The translations under genes and the position numbers were made by a program. A stretch of DNA of 64,000 nt. Origin: Parabacteroides sp. FAFU027. GTDB lineage: Bacteria; Bacteroidota; Bacteroidia; Bacteroidales; UBA7332. Numbering within the stretch: the stretch's first letter is position 1; each line of letters opens with the position of its first letter. The DNA is taken from NCBI RefSeq assembly GCF_022808675.1, contig NZ_JAKZKV010000006.1, positions 1 through 64,000 on the forward strand, given 5' to 3'. The notes under the pieces are model-generated. The model searched no databases. It was not told the DNA's origin and saw only the letters and a list, made by a program, of their open reading frames with translations. Below, piece by piece: positions 8,771 through 17,923 of the stretch.

Positions 8771-9259
8771 CTACAACAACTCCAGAAGTTCTTTCCAACT
8801 ATTTAGCTTTTCCTCAAACGGTTTGGTATTCGTCGGGCTGGTCGATGGCATGGTCATGCAATGAAAATGACGCAACGACTTCAGATGTTTATGGAAGAGC
8901 TTTTCCGCAGGTTGCCCGTTGAAGACGATGGCTTGGATGGAGGGATTTTCCTGTAATAGTTTAGCAATCGCATTAGGTTCTTCGTAACGGATCGCACTGT
9001 CCAGACTTCCCGGTCTCACACAGGTGTGACACACATCCCACAGCGCGATGCTCATGTTGCGAATCAGTTGTTTCTTCTCTTCGTAAACGATAGGACACGC
9101 TACTCCTTTTAATGTCGCGAGTATTTTCCAGAAAGCATTTCGCGGATGGGCATAATACTCTTGTGCATCAAGTGATGCTACGCCCGGCATCGTCCCGAGG
9201 ATTAAGACCTTCGGCACTTCGGCAATTATTGGAGGAAAACTATAAACAAACTCATCCAT
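8771..9259 (-). CDS. DNA-deoxyinosine/uracil glycosylase, Mug/TDG superfamily
   Basis: A 162-residue base-excision repair enzyme. Motif 1 GTMPGVASL is at 22-30, the loop YYAHPRNAFWK at 35-45 and MPSTSPTN at 137-144. These motifs match the family-6 (hypoxanthine-DNA) glycosylases of the UDG superfamily, in which an Asn in the NAFW motif (Asn41 here) takes the catalytic role. It would remove deaminated bases. It converges with the YceI-like gene, with only 4 bp between stop codons. A TAnnTTTG-type box lies just 5 bp before the start, so the message may be almost leaderless. Confidence 0.85.
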   Translation of the reverse strand: MDEFVYSFPPIIAEVPKVLILGTMPGVASLDAQEYYAHPRNAFWKILATLKGVACPIVYEEKKQLIRNMSIALWDVCHTCVRPGSLDSAIRYEEPNAIAKLLQENPSIQAIVFNGQPAEKLFHKHLKSLRHFHCMTMPSTSPTNTKPFEEKLNSWKELLELL

Positions 9260-9323
9260 ATTGCAAATGTAAGGGATTTACCCTGATAAATATTCTGAGG
9301 ACGAATACGTCCGTATTTGAGTG

Positions 9324-9389
9324 CTTTAGATTCCCGACTAAAGAGCATTTAGATTGCAATCTAAAACACCTTTAGACGGGAATCTAAAG
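9324..9389. repeat. 66-bp nested palindrome
   Basis: Outer arms of 20 bp (9324-9343 and 9370-9389) match with one mismatch. They enclose a perfect 18-bp palindrome TTTAGATTGCAATCTAAA (9348-9365) with 4-nt spacers on each side. Each outer arm itself contains CTTTAG...CTAAAG, so the strand can also fold as a three-way cloverleaf. The role is unknown. Confidence 0.85.
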
Positions 9390-9550
9390 ATAACAGATGA
9401 GGAAATGATAGGACAACTCCATTGTATTTCCCGGTAATTTAGGAAAAATCTATTCAACAGGAAAGATTAATACAGCCTCAATTAGCCTTAATGCAGTTTC
9501 CCGTACAGCTTTTCCCAAATCCAAAGCCCTGATTTTCCCCAAAGAATCGT

Positions 9551-9558
9551 TAACTTTG
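9551..9558 (+). promoter_or_regulatory. Candidate promoter -7 box for leuS (TAACTTTG)
   Basis: Fits the Bacteroidetes sigma-ABfr -7 consensus TAnnTTTG, 61 bp before the leuS ATG. No clear TTTG -33 element was seen at the usual spacing. Confidence 0.4.
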
Positions 9559-9619
9559 CGGGCTTATTATTGAAAAGCGTTATCGGCTAACACGTTAATC
9601 CTCTAATTATTAAATAAAG

Positions 9620-12376
9620 ATGGAATACAATTTCAGAGAAATCGAGCAGAAGTGGCAGAAGTATTGGGTGGACCAAAAGACTTACAAAGTCACCGAAGAT
9701 GCGACCAAACCTAAATATTATGTACTCGATATGTTCCCTTATCCGTCAGGAGCGGGCCTTCACGTAGGTCACCCGCTGGGATACATTGCGTCGGACATTT
9801 TCTCCCGCTACAAACGTCTGCAAGGATATAACGTGCTTCACCCGATGGGCTACGATGCTTACGGTCTGCCCGCTGAGCAATACGCCATCCAGACCGGTCA
9901 GCACCCGGCAATCACTACACAGAAAAATATTGAACGCTACCGCGAGCAGTTAGATAAAATCGGTTTCTGTTACGACTGGAGCCGTGAGGTCCGCACCTGC
10001 GAACCTGAATATTACAAATGGACTCAGTGGGCATTTATCCAAATGTTCAACAGTTTCTATTGCAACAATGTACAAAAAGCCTGTCCGATTGAGGATTTAG
10101 TAAAACACTTTACTCAACAAGGTTCGGCCAATCTGCAAGTCGCACAAGGCGAAGAACTCCACTTCACGGCTGACGAATGGAATGCCATGTCGGAGAAAGA
10201 GCAGCAGGATATCCTGATGAACTACCGCATTGCTTACAAAGCCGATACGATGGTAAACTGGTGTCCGGCATTGGGAACCGTTTTGGCGAACGATGAAGTA
10301 AGTGAAGGAGTTTCTGTACGAGGAGGCCACCCGGTAGAGCAGAAAGTAATGAGCCAGTGGTGCTTGCGCGTATCGGCTTACGCTGAGCGTTTGTTGAAAA
10401 GCCTGGATAACCTCGATTGGAGCGATTCATTGAAAGAGACTCAGAAAAACTGGATTGGCCGTTCGGAAGGGGCTGAAATGAAGTTCCAGATCAAAGGACA
10501 GGATCTGGAGTTTGAGATCTTTACCACCCGTGCTGATACTGTTTTCGGTGTAACCTTTATGGTTTTAGCACCCGAAAGTGACTATGTGACGAAAGTAACC
10601 ACTCCTGAGCAACAACACGAAGTAAACATCTATCTTGATGCCGTGAAACGCCGTACAGAACGCGAACGGATCGCTGACCGTCGTGTATCGGGTGTATTTA
10701 CCGGCTCGTACGCCATCAACCCATTGAGCGGAACTGAAATTCCAATCTACATCAGCGATTACGTGTTGGCGGGTTACGGAACAGGCGCTATCATGGCGGT
10801 TCCTGCACACGATAGCCGGGACTACGCATTTGCAAAACATTTCAACCTGCCGATTATCCCATTGATTGAAGGTTGCGACGTAAGCGAAGAGAGCTTCGAT
10901 GCCAAAGAAGGTATCATGATGAACTCGGGCTTCCTCAACGGCCTGACCGTGAAAGAGGCAATCGCTAAAACCAAAGCTTATATCGGTGAAAAAGGCTTGG
11001 GTAAAGTAAAAGTAAACTTCCGTCTGCGTGACGCGATCTTTAGCCGTCAGCGCTACTGGGGTGAGCCGTTCCCGGTTTACTACAAAGAGGGTATTCCTTA
11101 TATGCTCGATGAGAGCAAACTACCGTTGCAATTGCCAGAAATCGACAAATACTTGCCTACCGAAAAAGGAGAACCACCACTCGGTCGTGCTAAAGACTGG
11201 CAAACCGAAGAGGGTTATCCATTAGAACTAAACACCATGCCTGGTTTCGCCGGTTCATCAGCGTACTACCTGCGCTACATGGATCCGCACAACGAAGAGG
11301 CGTTGGTTTCAAAGAAAAATAACAACTACTGGAAAAATGTGGACCTCTATATCGGAGGTACGGAGCACGCTACCGGCCACCTGATCTATAGCCGTTTCTG
11401 GAACAAATTCTTATTTGACCTTGGTATCGTTTGCGAAGATGAACCGTTCAAAAAGCTGGTTAACCAGGGGATGATCCAGGGACGTTCTAACTTTGTGTAT
11501 CGTATCAAAGACTCGAACACATTCGTTTCTTACAATCTGAAAGACCGTTACGACGTAACTCCGATCCACGTGGATGTGAATATCGTTTCAAACGATGTTC
11601 TCGACCTCGAAGCCTTCAAAGCCTGGATGCCTGACTACGCAACAGCTGAATTCATCCTTGAGGAAGGCAAATACGTTTGCGGATGGGCGGTTGAGAAGAT
11701 GTCGAAATCGATGTTCAACGTGGTAAATCCGGACGTAATCGTAGAGAAGTACGGTGCGGATACATTACGTTTCTACGAAATGTTCCTCGGCCCGTTGGAG
11801 CAATCTAAACCGTGGGATACCAACGGTATCGATGGGGTACACCGCTTCCTCAAAAAACTGTGGAATCTCTTTTTCACCGGTGAAGAGGTAAGTGTCGTTG
11901 AGGCAGAACCAACCAAAGAAGAGTTGAAAGCGCTGCACAAACTGATTAAGAAAGTGAGCGGCGATATCGAAACCTTCTCGTTTAATACTTCGGTAAGTGC
12001 CTTTATGATTTGTGTCAATGAACTGACCTCCCTCAAATGCAATAAGAAAGCTATCCTGAAAGAACTGGTGGTATTGTTGGCACCCTTTGCACCGCACATT
12101 GCCGAAGAGCTTTGGAGTGCAATCGGACAAAGCGGTTCTGTTTGTGATGCACAATGGCCGGGTTACAACGAGGATTACCTTAAAGAAGATTCGGTGGTTT
12201 ATGCCATTACCTTCAACGGTAAGCCGCGCTTTAATCTCGAATTCCCTGCCGGTACTCCGAAAGAGGAGGTAGAGAAAGCAGCATTGGCACACGAGAACTC
12301 CGCAAAATACATGGAAGGCAAAACACCGAAAAAGGTAATTGTGGTTCCTAATAAGCTGGTGAATATCGTAATCTAA
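9620..12376 (+). CDS. leuS: Leucyl-tRNA synthetase
   Basis: A 918-residue class I aminoacyl-tRNA synthetase that charges tRNA-Leu in the cytoplasm. The HIGH-type motif HVGH is at 48-51 within [16 protein letters not shown]. The CP1 editing domain with the TRADTVFG motif is near 306-313, and KMSKS is at 693-697. A tRNA-binding C-terminal domain follows. An insertion around residues 655-690 just before KMSKS corresponds to the leucine-specific domain. The length is slightly above the bacterial average, as is common in Bacteroidetes. It is monocistronic, with its own promoter box and a strong terminator. Confidence 0.97.
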   Translation: MEYNFREIEQKWQKYWVDQKTYKVTEDATKPKYYVLDMFPYPSGAGLHVGHPLGYIASDIFSRYKRLQGYNVLHPMGYDAYGLPAEQYAIQTGQHPAITTQKNIERYREQLDKIGFCYDWSREVRTCEPEYYKWTQWAFIQMFNSFYCNNVQKACPIEDLVKHFTQQGSANLQVAQGEELHFTADEWNAMSEKEQQDILMNYRIAYKADTMVNWCPALGTVLANDEVSEGVSVRGGHPVEQKVMSQWCLRVSAYAERLLKSLDNLDWSDSLKETQKNWIGRSEGAEMKFQIKGQDLEFEIFTTRADTVFGVTFMVLAPESDYVTKVTTPEQQHEVNIYLDAVKRRTERERIADRRVSGVFTGSYAINPLSGTEIPIYISDYVLAGYGTGAIMAVPAHDSRDYAFAKHFNLPIIPLIEGCDVSEESFDAKEGIMMNSGFLNGLTVKEAIAKTKAYIGEKGLGKVKVNFRLRDAIFSRQRYWGEPFPVYYKEGIPYMLDESKLPLQLPEIDKYLPTEKGEPPLGRAKDWQTEEGYPLELNTMPGFAGSSAYYLRYMDPHNEEALVSKKNNNYWKNVDLYIGGTEHATGHLIYSRFWNKFLFDLGIVCEDEPFKKLVNQGMIQGRSNFVYRIKDSNTFVSYNLKDRYDVTPIHVDVNIVSNDVLDLEAFKAWMPDYATAEFILEEGKYVCGWAVEKMSKSMFNVVNPDVIVEKYGADTLRFYEMFLGPLEQSKPWDTNGIDGVHRFLKKLWNLFFTGEEVSVVEAEPTKEELKALHKLIKKVSGDIETFSFNTSVSAFMICVNELTSLKCNKKAILKELVVLLAPFAPHIAEELWSAIGQSGSVCDAQWPGYNEDYLKEDSVVYAITFNGKPRFNLEFPAGTPKEEVEKAALAHENSAKYMEGKTPKKVIVVPNKLVNIVI

Positions 12377-12400
12377 GCATTCATTTCTTTCCCACTATAT

Positions 12401-12447
12401 TGCCGGAAAAGGAAGTTCTACCCTGAACTTCTCTTTCCGGCATTTTT
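12401..12447. terminator. Rho-independent terminator after leuS
   Basis: TGCCGGAAAAGGAAGTTC pairs with GAACTTCTCTTTCCGGCA around a 6-nt loop and is followed by TTTTT. The stem has one bulge. Confidence 0.85.
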
Positions 12448-12522
12448 ATTGCCCTAATTTGGACTATTTTTCTACTTGCTCAATCGCTTTATTCTGTAAT
12501 TTCACGCCAAACATCGGAAGTT

Positions 12523-13389
12523 ATGAGAAAGAAGCTGAATCAGGTCTATCTGTTTGTGAAGGACTACATTACCATCTTGATTGGTCTTTCGCTTTATGCA
12601 CTGGGTTGGACCGGTTTTTTGCTCCCGAATGAGATTACGACGGGAGGAGTGACCGGTATCGGAGCGTTGGTTTTTTATGCTACCGGGACGGTTCCGATCG
12701 CTGTTACTTATGCAGCGATCAATGGAGTACTCCTGGTCCTGTCCATAAAATTTCTGGGATTGAAGTTCAGTATCCGTACGATCTTCGGAGTTGCATCACT
12801 GACATTTCTGCTTACCGTTTTTCAGGCATTCATCAAGAAGGGATTGGTGGAAGAGCCTTTTATGGCCACGGTGATCGGGGCGATTCTTTGCGGGGCTGGT
12901 GTTGGCGTTGTGTTTACAGCGAATGGTAGTACCGGCGGAACCGATATTATTGCAGCATTAATCAACAAATACCGTAACGTGACCATCGGGCGGGCCGTTC
13001 TGTATAGTGACGTTTCTATTATATTATCTTCCTACCTGATATTCCATAGCGTTGAGAAGATTGTCTATGGCCTGACGGTAATGGCCATTTCCTCTTATGT
13101 GATCGATCTCGTAATCAACAGTGACAGACAATCGGTGCAGATCCTGATCATTTCCAGGAAATATGAAGAAATAGCCGACCGGATAAATCAGATTCCCCGG
13201 GGGGTAACAGTTTTGGATGGTTCAGGTTGGTATTCCAAGCAACCGATTAAGGTTCTGATGATTCTGGCAAAACATTATGAATCGGTCACGATCTTCCGTT
13301 TGGTAAAAGAGATTGATCCGAACGCTTTTATTTCCCAAAGTAACGTGACAGGAGTATATGGGAATGGATTTGACCAGTTAAAGGGGTAA
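12523..13389 (+). CDS. YitT family membrane protein (DUF161 + DUF2179)
   Basis: A 288-residue inner-membrane protein. Five or so hydrophobic helices lie between residues 12 and 200, with the family signature GFLLPNEITTGGVTGIG near 31-47 and NGSTGGTDIIAALINKY near 143-160. A cytoplasmic C-terminal DUF2179 domain (about 220-283) has the PRGVTVLDGSGWYS motif. YitT proteins are widespread in Firmicutes and Bacteroidetes; their biochemical role is unproven. The gene stands alone, with a bidirectional terminator immediately downstream. Confidence 0.88.
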   Translation: MRKKLNQVYLFVKDYITILIGLSLYALGWTGFLLPNEITTGGVTGIGALVFYATGTVPIAVTYAAINGVLLVLSIKFLGLKFSIRTIFGVASLTFLLTVFQAFIKKGLVEEPFMATVIGAILCGAGVGVVFTANGSTGGTDIIAALINKYRNVTIGRAVLYSDVSIILSSYLIFHSVEKIVYGLTVMAISSYVIDLVINSDRQSVQILIISRKYEEIADRINQIPRGVTVLDGSGWYSKQPIKVLMILAKHYESVTIFRLVKEIDPNAFISQSNVTGVYGNGFDQLKG

Positions 13390-13442
13390 AAAGAAACTCC
13401 GGGAAAGAGTCCTATCTGGCGCCTTTCCCGGAGTTTCTTTTT
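13390..13442. terminator. Bidirectional terminator
   Basis: A perfect 18-bp stem (13390-13407 with 13423-13440, AAAGAAACTCCGGGAAAG on the left) around a 15-nt loop, with A-runs on one side and T-runs on the other. It serves both converging genes. Confidence 0.9.
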
Positions 13443-13447
13443 GGATC

Positions 13448-14026
13448 TTATTTAGCGGGAGCTGTCTTTAATCCGTTTTTTACATTGGCAAAAATCTCAT
13501 TGATCCTCAAAACGGTGTGATTGATGATCTTATCAGAGGCATTTTTTACGAATAGGGATTTGTATTGTTTTTTCAGCAAAACCATCTCTCCGGGATAAAA
13601 CTGGCAATCATAGTTGTTATTTTTTACCTTTTTCTGATATTCATCGGTGTCGATATATTTAATATCCATGATCTTGGTAATACACTGGTTGTCTTTGATT
13701 TCAAAGCCCAGGTAATAATTCATCATGATGGCAAAAGAGGTAAAATCACTACGCTCCATCTCCATGTGGTCAGTCAGAGGTGCATAGAGCGATGCCACTT
13801 TCATACTGTCAGCCAAAGCAAACTGTTCTTCCTTAAAATCCAGGTTTATAAGCATGGGTTTGAGTCTTTCAACAATCTGGTCTTTAGTCAGATTACATTT
13901 TACCGTATCAGAAACCATGATTTTCCCGTTCATCATTCTGAACAGTCTCTTTTGCGCGTGAATCTCATTCAGAGAAATTGTGATTCCAAGAAGAATCAGT
14001 AGAAATAAAAGAGTGTGCTTTTTCAT
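13448..14026 (-). CDS. Secreted protein of unknown function (possible DUF4468-like fold)
   Basis: A 192-residue protein with a signal peptide (about 1-24, ending IHAQ) and a mainly alpha/beta mature part with no catalytic motif I recognise. The pattern near 38-75 (VKCNLTKDQIVERLKPML) and the region ending with an exposed helix (HTVLRINEIFANVKNG) recall Bacteroidetes proteins with DUF4468, a TBP-like fold, but this is a weak resemblance. It is transcribed toward the YitT gene and shares its terminator. A TAnnTTTG-like box (complement of CAAAAATA) lies at 14151-14158. Confidence 0.55.
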   Translation of the reverse strand: MKKHTLLFLLILLGITISLNEIHAQKRLFRMMNGKIMVSDTVKCNLTKDQIVERLKPMLINLDFKEEQFALADSMKVASLYAPLTDHMEMERSDFTSFAIMMNYYLGFEIKDNQCITKIMDIKYIDTDEYQKKVKNNNYDCQFYPGEMVLLKKQYKSLFVKNASDKIINHTVLRINEIFANVKNGLKTAPAK

Positions 14027-14175
14027 ATGTCAGTGTTTATTTTTGTTTTGGCTACATATGGAACTCGCATACAATATCATAGGCTTAGGTGAACGTTAGT
14101 GCATGCTCGTTTCATCAGAAATATAAGGTTTTAGAAAGAGTTTTAGTTGGCAAAAATAGTAGGAAATACGAAGAA

Positions 14176-14799
14176 TTACTTCAATAGGGCGACTTTTAAA
14201 GATAATAATATCAATAAAACACCGAATAGCCGGTTTACCCATATCTCATACCGGAAGTAGAATTCCTTGATACGTCGGTAATTGAAAAAGAGCGAGACGA
14301 GTGCAAACCAACCCATAGCCGTCAGCACCATCACCATCGTCAGAGTCAGAATGACTGAAGCTGGTGTGTCGGGTGAAATCACAAAGGAAAAAAGCCCCAG
14401 AATAAATAGCGTGGCCTTGGGATTGAGAAGATTAGTCAGGAAGCCTGTTTTAATGGCCTGGAAAGGAACCATTACGTTTCGTTCCGCAGCTTCAGACAGA
14501 TCAACTTTAGCCGTTTTGCTCAGCAGGGCGCTGATCCCCATATAAGCCAGATAGGCCGCTCCCAGGTATTTTATCAGGTTGAATAGGATCTCCGAACGGG
14601 AAATCAATAACGCTATACCCACCGCACAATAAGAGATATGTACCAGAATACCTAAACCGACACCAATCCCGGTGGAAATCCCGGCTTTGGCGGAATGATT
14701 CAGCGAATTGCGCACCACGACGACGAAATCAGGCCCGGGACTCATCGCCCCCAGCAGATTGATCATAGCTACGGTATAGATTAAGGATAAATAGCTCAT
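14176..14799 (-). CDS. LysE/RhtB family amino-acid exporter
   Basis: A 207-residue inner-membrane protein with six predicted helices and the family signature GAMSPGPDFVVVVRNSL near 17-33. Members export amino acids or related compounds (lysine, homoserine, threonine, leucine); the specificity here is open. It follows prfB on the same strand with 52 bp between them, so it may be co-transcribed with prfB and the acyl-CoA ligase upstream. Confidence 0.88.
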   Translation of the reverse strand: MSYLSLIYTVAMINLLGAMSPGPDFVVVVRNSLNHSAKAGISTGIGVGLGILVHISYCAVGIALLISRSEILFNLIKYLGAAYLAYMGISALLSKTAKVDLSEAAERNVMVPFQAIKTGFLTNLLNPKATLFILGLFSFVISPDTPASVILTLTMVMVLTAMGWFALVSLFFNYRRIKEFYFRYEIWVNRLFGVLLILLSLKVALLK

Positions 14800-14851
14800 A
14801 CGGCGAAATAAACAAAAGGCGGGAATACAGACGTATCCCCGCGCAATTTAC

Positions 14852-15971
14852 TTATACATTTTCTTCTCCGGCAAATTCCATCAGATAAGCCTTGATAAAC
14901 TCATCAATATCACCATCCATCACAGCATTCACGTTGGAGGTCTGGTAATCGGTACGGTGGTCTTTCACACGGCGGTCGTCAAAGACGTAACTGCGGATCT
15001 GAGAGCCCCACTCGATTTTCTTCTTGCCGGCTTCCACTTTAGCGCTTGCGGCACGGCGTTTTTCGAGCTCAAGTTCGTAGAGTTGCGATTTTAGCAAACG
15101 GATTGCATTGTCCTTATTGCCAAATTGCGAACGGCTTTCCGTATTCTCAATCACAATCTCATCAGGCTGTTCGGTCACCGGGTTGATGAACTTATAGTGC
15201 AGACGTACTCCGGTTTCCACCTTATTTACGTTCTGTCCACCCGCTCCCGAGGAACGGAAAGTATCCCAGGATAACATGCCCGGATTGATTTCAATCTCGA
15301 TAGTGTCGTCCACCAAAGGTACCACATATACCGAAGTAAATGAGGTCATACGTTTTCCTTGTGCATTAAACGGAGAAACGCGTACCAGGCGGTGAACCCC
15401 GTTTTCGCTCTTCAGGTAACCATAAGCCATCGGTCCATCCACCTGGAGTGTAACGGTCTTGATTCCGGCCTCATCGCCATCCTGCCAGTTGGTGATTTCG
15501 GTTTTGTAGCCTTTGCTGTCACACCAGCGCTGGTACATGCGGTAAAGCATCGAAGCCCAGTCCTGGCTTTCGGTACCACCGGCACCGGCTACAATTTTCA
15601 ATACCGCTCCGAGGTGGTCTTCTTCGTTCCGGAGCATATTCTTCAGCTCCAGGTCTTCGATCAGTTTAATGGCATGTGCATAAGCCTGATCCACCTCTTC
15701 CTCGGTAACAATCTCTTCTTTGAGAAAGTCATAGGCGAGTTGCAATTCGTCTGCGGCGGTTTTTACCTCTTTATAGCCTTCCACCCAGGCCTTCAGCTCG
15801 CGGATTTTTCTCATCTGGGCTTCTGCCGTTTTGGCATCTTCCCAGAAGTTGGGTGCATGAGTTCTTAATTCTTCTTCTTCAATCTGGATTATCTTCGAAT
15901 CGATGTCAAAGGTACCCCCTCAGCGCGGTCTCGCGCTCCAATACTTCACGTAATTGGTCTGTAGTAATCAT
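14852..15971 (-). CDS. prfB: Peptide chain release factor 2, with programmed +1 frameshift
   Basis: RF2 releases nascent chains at UGA and UAA. The reading frame from the ATG at 15971 runs 21 codons to CTT followed by an in-frame UGA (15908-15906). The message there reads AGGGGGTACCTTTGAC, the classical frameshift site with a Shine-Dalgarno-like AGGGGG just upstream. Reading resumes with GAC at 15907 and stays open to the stop at 14852, giving about 372 residues. The SPF anticodon-like tripeptide (VRVSPFNAQG) marks it as RF2 rather than RF1. The catalytic GGQ lies in SSGAGGQNVNKVE. The site lets RF2 level autoregulate its own synthesis. It lies 38 bp after the acyl-CoA ligase. Confidence 0.96.
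15905..15923 (-). promoter_or_regulatory. RF2 recoding site
   Basis: On the minus strand, an AGGGGG Shine-Dalgarno-like element, a 3-nt spacer and CTT TGA C form the slippery site. The ribosome shifts from CTT to TTT-like pairing, skipping one base and avoiding the UGA stop. Confidence 0.95.
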
Positions 15972-16009
15972 TATTAATCGGGTTTTATTTGTTTGTCAAA
16001 ATATAATTC

Positions 16010-17824
16010 TCAATTCTGATACATCCGCTCAATCTCGGAATGATACCGTTGCATGATGTAGGCCCGGCGGAGCTTGAGTGTATTGGTCAGTTCGCCGCCT
16101 TCCAGGGTAAACGGATAAGGCAGTAAGGTAAAATGCTTGACCTGCTCGAATTTGGCAAAGTTCTTCTGCATCTCATTGATGCGCTCCTGTATCAGCTGAT
16201 GAATGGAGTTGTTTTTCAGCAAATCTTCCATGTTATGGAACTGAATCTGTTTGGCTGCGGCATATTCTTTCAGCGCTTCATAAGCCGGAATCACTAATGC
16301 CGTAATGTACTTGCGCTGGTCGCCGATTACAGCAATCTGGTCGATATACTTGTCTTCTCCGATAACGGTTTCCAGAGCCTGTGGGGCAACGTATTTCCCA
16401 TTCGAGGTCTTGATCAGGTCTTTGATGCGTTCGGTCATGGTCAGTACGCCGTGTTGACCAATGTTACCGGCATCTCCGGTTCTGAACCAGCCATCCGGGG
16501 AAAGCACTTTGGCAGTCTCTTCCGGTTTCTTATAGTATCCGCTCATCACGGTTTTCCCTTTGACCAGGATCTCGTTGTTTTCGCCCAGTTTCACTTCCAC
16601 CCCCGGCATCTCCACTCCCACGGAGCCTATGATATACCCCTTTTTGTTGAAGCAGGACACGGTTGCTGTGGTTTCTGTCAGTCCATATCCGTAAAGGATA
16701 TCGATGCCACAGGCGTGGAAAAACTCGTTTATATTATCAGACAGGAAAGCTCCGGCTACCGGGAAGTAGTTTCCGTTTTCTATGCCGATGGCTTTCTTTA
16801 GTTTGGTAAATACCAGCTTGTCAAGCAGCAGATAGGGCAGCTCAATCCAGAGAGGAGCATGCTTCTCAACGCGGGCATACTTCAGGTTGCGGGAATAGCC
16901 GAACTTCAAGGCTGTTTTCATCAATATGCGCGAAAAAAAAGGCGCTTCAGCCATTTTCTCCTGAATCCCGGCATAAGCCTTCTCCCAAAAGCGGGGAACG
17001 CTGCACATCAGCGTAGGACGCACCTCCTTCAGGGTCTTTTGAATTTCGTTCGGCCTTAAATTAATCTCTATACGAATCCCTTTACACAGGCAGAAATAGG
17101 ACCACGCTTTTTCAAATACATGCGTCAACGGAAGGAAACAGACGGAGACATCCTGATCAGTTGTTCCCTGAAGACGGAGGTCATGAATGCGCATCGCCTC
17201 CTGAAAACTGGAATGACGCAGCATCACACCTTTGGGCACTCCGGTCGTACCAGAAGTATAGATCAGGGTAGCCAGATCTTCTTCCTTTGCGGAGGCGATA
17301 CGTTCGGCGATCAGTTCCTCGTTATTGGCCAGTTCGCCCAGATGAAGAAACTCATGGAAGAATAGGGAGGTTGAATCATCGGGATGCGGTTTGACCAGTG
17401 GATCAAAGATGATCAGTTGTTTCAGATATGGATTTTTCCCAACGAGGGACCAGGCTTTGTCATATTGCTCCTGCTCCCCGACCAGGATAATCCGGGCCTC
17501 AGTTTCAGTTATGATGTAGTTGATCTGTTCGACCGAACTGGTCGCGTACAGAGGCACCGAAACCGCCCGGTTTTGATAAAGGGCAAATTCGGAAATAAAG
17601 ATTTCCGGTTTGTTTTGGGAGAAAATGGCAACATTATCCTGCACGCCAACTTCCAGGCGGGCAAATGCCTTAGCGGCCCTGGCCGTTTTGGTAGCAAACT
17701 TCTTCCAGGAAACAGGAATCCACACGCTGGTCTTTTCGTCTTTATGGCGAAAGGCGGCTTTGTTTCCGTATAGTTCTGACTGGCGTTGGATTAACGATGA
17801 GAAATGGCAAATAGTCATGTCCAC
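16010..17824 (-). CDS. Long-chain acyl-CoA synthetase (AMP-binding)
   Basis: A 604-residue adenylate-forming enzyme that activates fatty acids to acyl-CoA through an acyl-AMP intermediate. The phosphate-binding loop YTSGTTGVPKGVML is at 189-202, with ILYGYGLTETTATVS near 385-400. The DGWFRTGDAG motif and the hinge leading to ERIKDLIKTSNGKYVAPQ follow. Its length and C-terminus are those of FAA1-type (eukaryote-like, soluble) ligases common in Bacteroidetes. It leads a probable operon with prfB and a LysE exporter. A TAACTTTG box 18 bp before the start is the likely promoter. Confidence 0.93.
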   Translation of the reverse strand: MDMTICHFSSLIQRQSELYGNKAAFRHKDEKTSVWIPVSWKKFATKTARAAKAFARLEVGVQDNVAIFSQNKPEIFISEFALYQNRAVSVPLYATSSVEQINYIITETEARIILVGEQEQYDKAWSLVGKNPYLKQLIIFDPLVKPHPDDSTSLFFHEFLHLGELANNEELIAERIASAKEEDLATLIYTSGTTGVPKGVMLRHSSFQEAMRIHDLRLQGTTDQDVSVCFLPLTHVFEKAWSYFCLCKGIRIEINLRPNEIQKTLKEVRPTLMCSVPRFWEKAYAGIQEKMAEAPFFSRILMKTALKFGYSRNLKYARVEKHAPLWIELPYLLLDKLVFTKLKKAIGIENGNYFPVAGAFLSDNINEFFHACGIDILYGYGLTETTATVSCFNKKGYIIGSVGVEMPGVEVKLGENNEILVKGKTVMSGYYKKPEETAKVLSPDGWFRTGDAGNIGQHGVLTMTERIKDLIKTSNGKYVAPQALETVIGEDKYIDQIAVIGDQRKYITALVIPAYEALKEYAAAKQIQFHNMEDLLKNNSIHQLIQERINEMQKNFAKFEQVKHFTLLPYPFTLEGGELTNTLKLRRAYIMQRYHSEIERMYQN

Positions 17825-17841
17825 TAGTTTAAAAACGGGTG

Positions 17842-17849
17842 CAAAGTTA
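17842..17849 (-). promoter_or_regulatory. Candidate -7 box for the acyl-CoA ligase (TAACTTTG)
   Basis: On the minus strand TAACTTTG fits TAnnTTTG and is identical to the leuS box. It lies 18 bp before the ATG, giving a very short leader. Confidence 0.45.
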
Positions 17850-17923
17850 CTGAATAATAATCATTTTGATATCACACCCTTTCGAATTCATGGAAATGAG
17901 AAAAGAGCGAGCTGAAACACGGT

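Larger units (their letters stand above)
9260..9619. other. 360-bp divergent intergenic region (glycosylase/leuS)
   Basis: Holds the small inverted repeat GGACGAATACGTCC (9299-9312), a 66-bp nested palindrome (9324-9389) and a candidate leuS promoter box at 9551. No coding region was seen. Confidence 0.6.

Noticed and set aside
9324-9389. Nested palindrome as a tRNA or T-box leader
   Set aside because: No CCA-compatible acceptor stem, anticodon arm, specifier loop or T-box sequence was seen.
15906-15908. In-frame UGA in prfB as a sign of a pseudogene
   Set aside because: It is the canonical RF2 +1 frameshift site with a Shine-Dalgarno-like element and immediate resumption of the frame.
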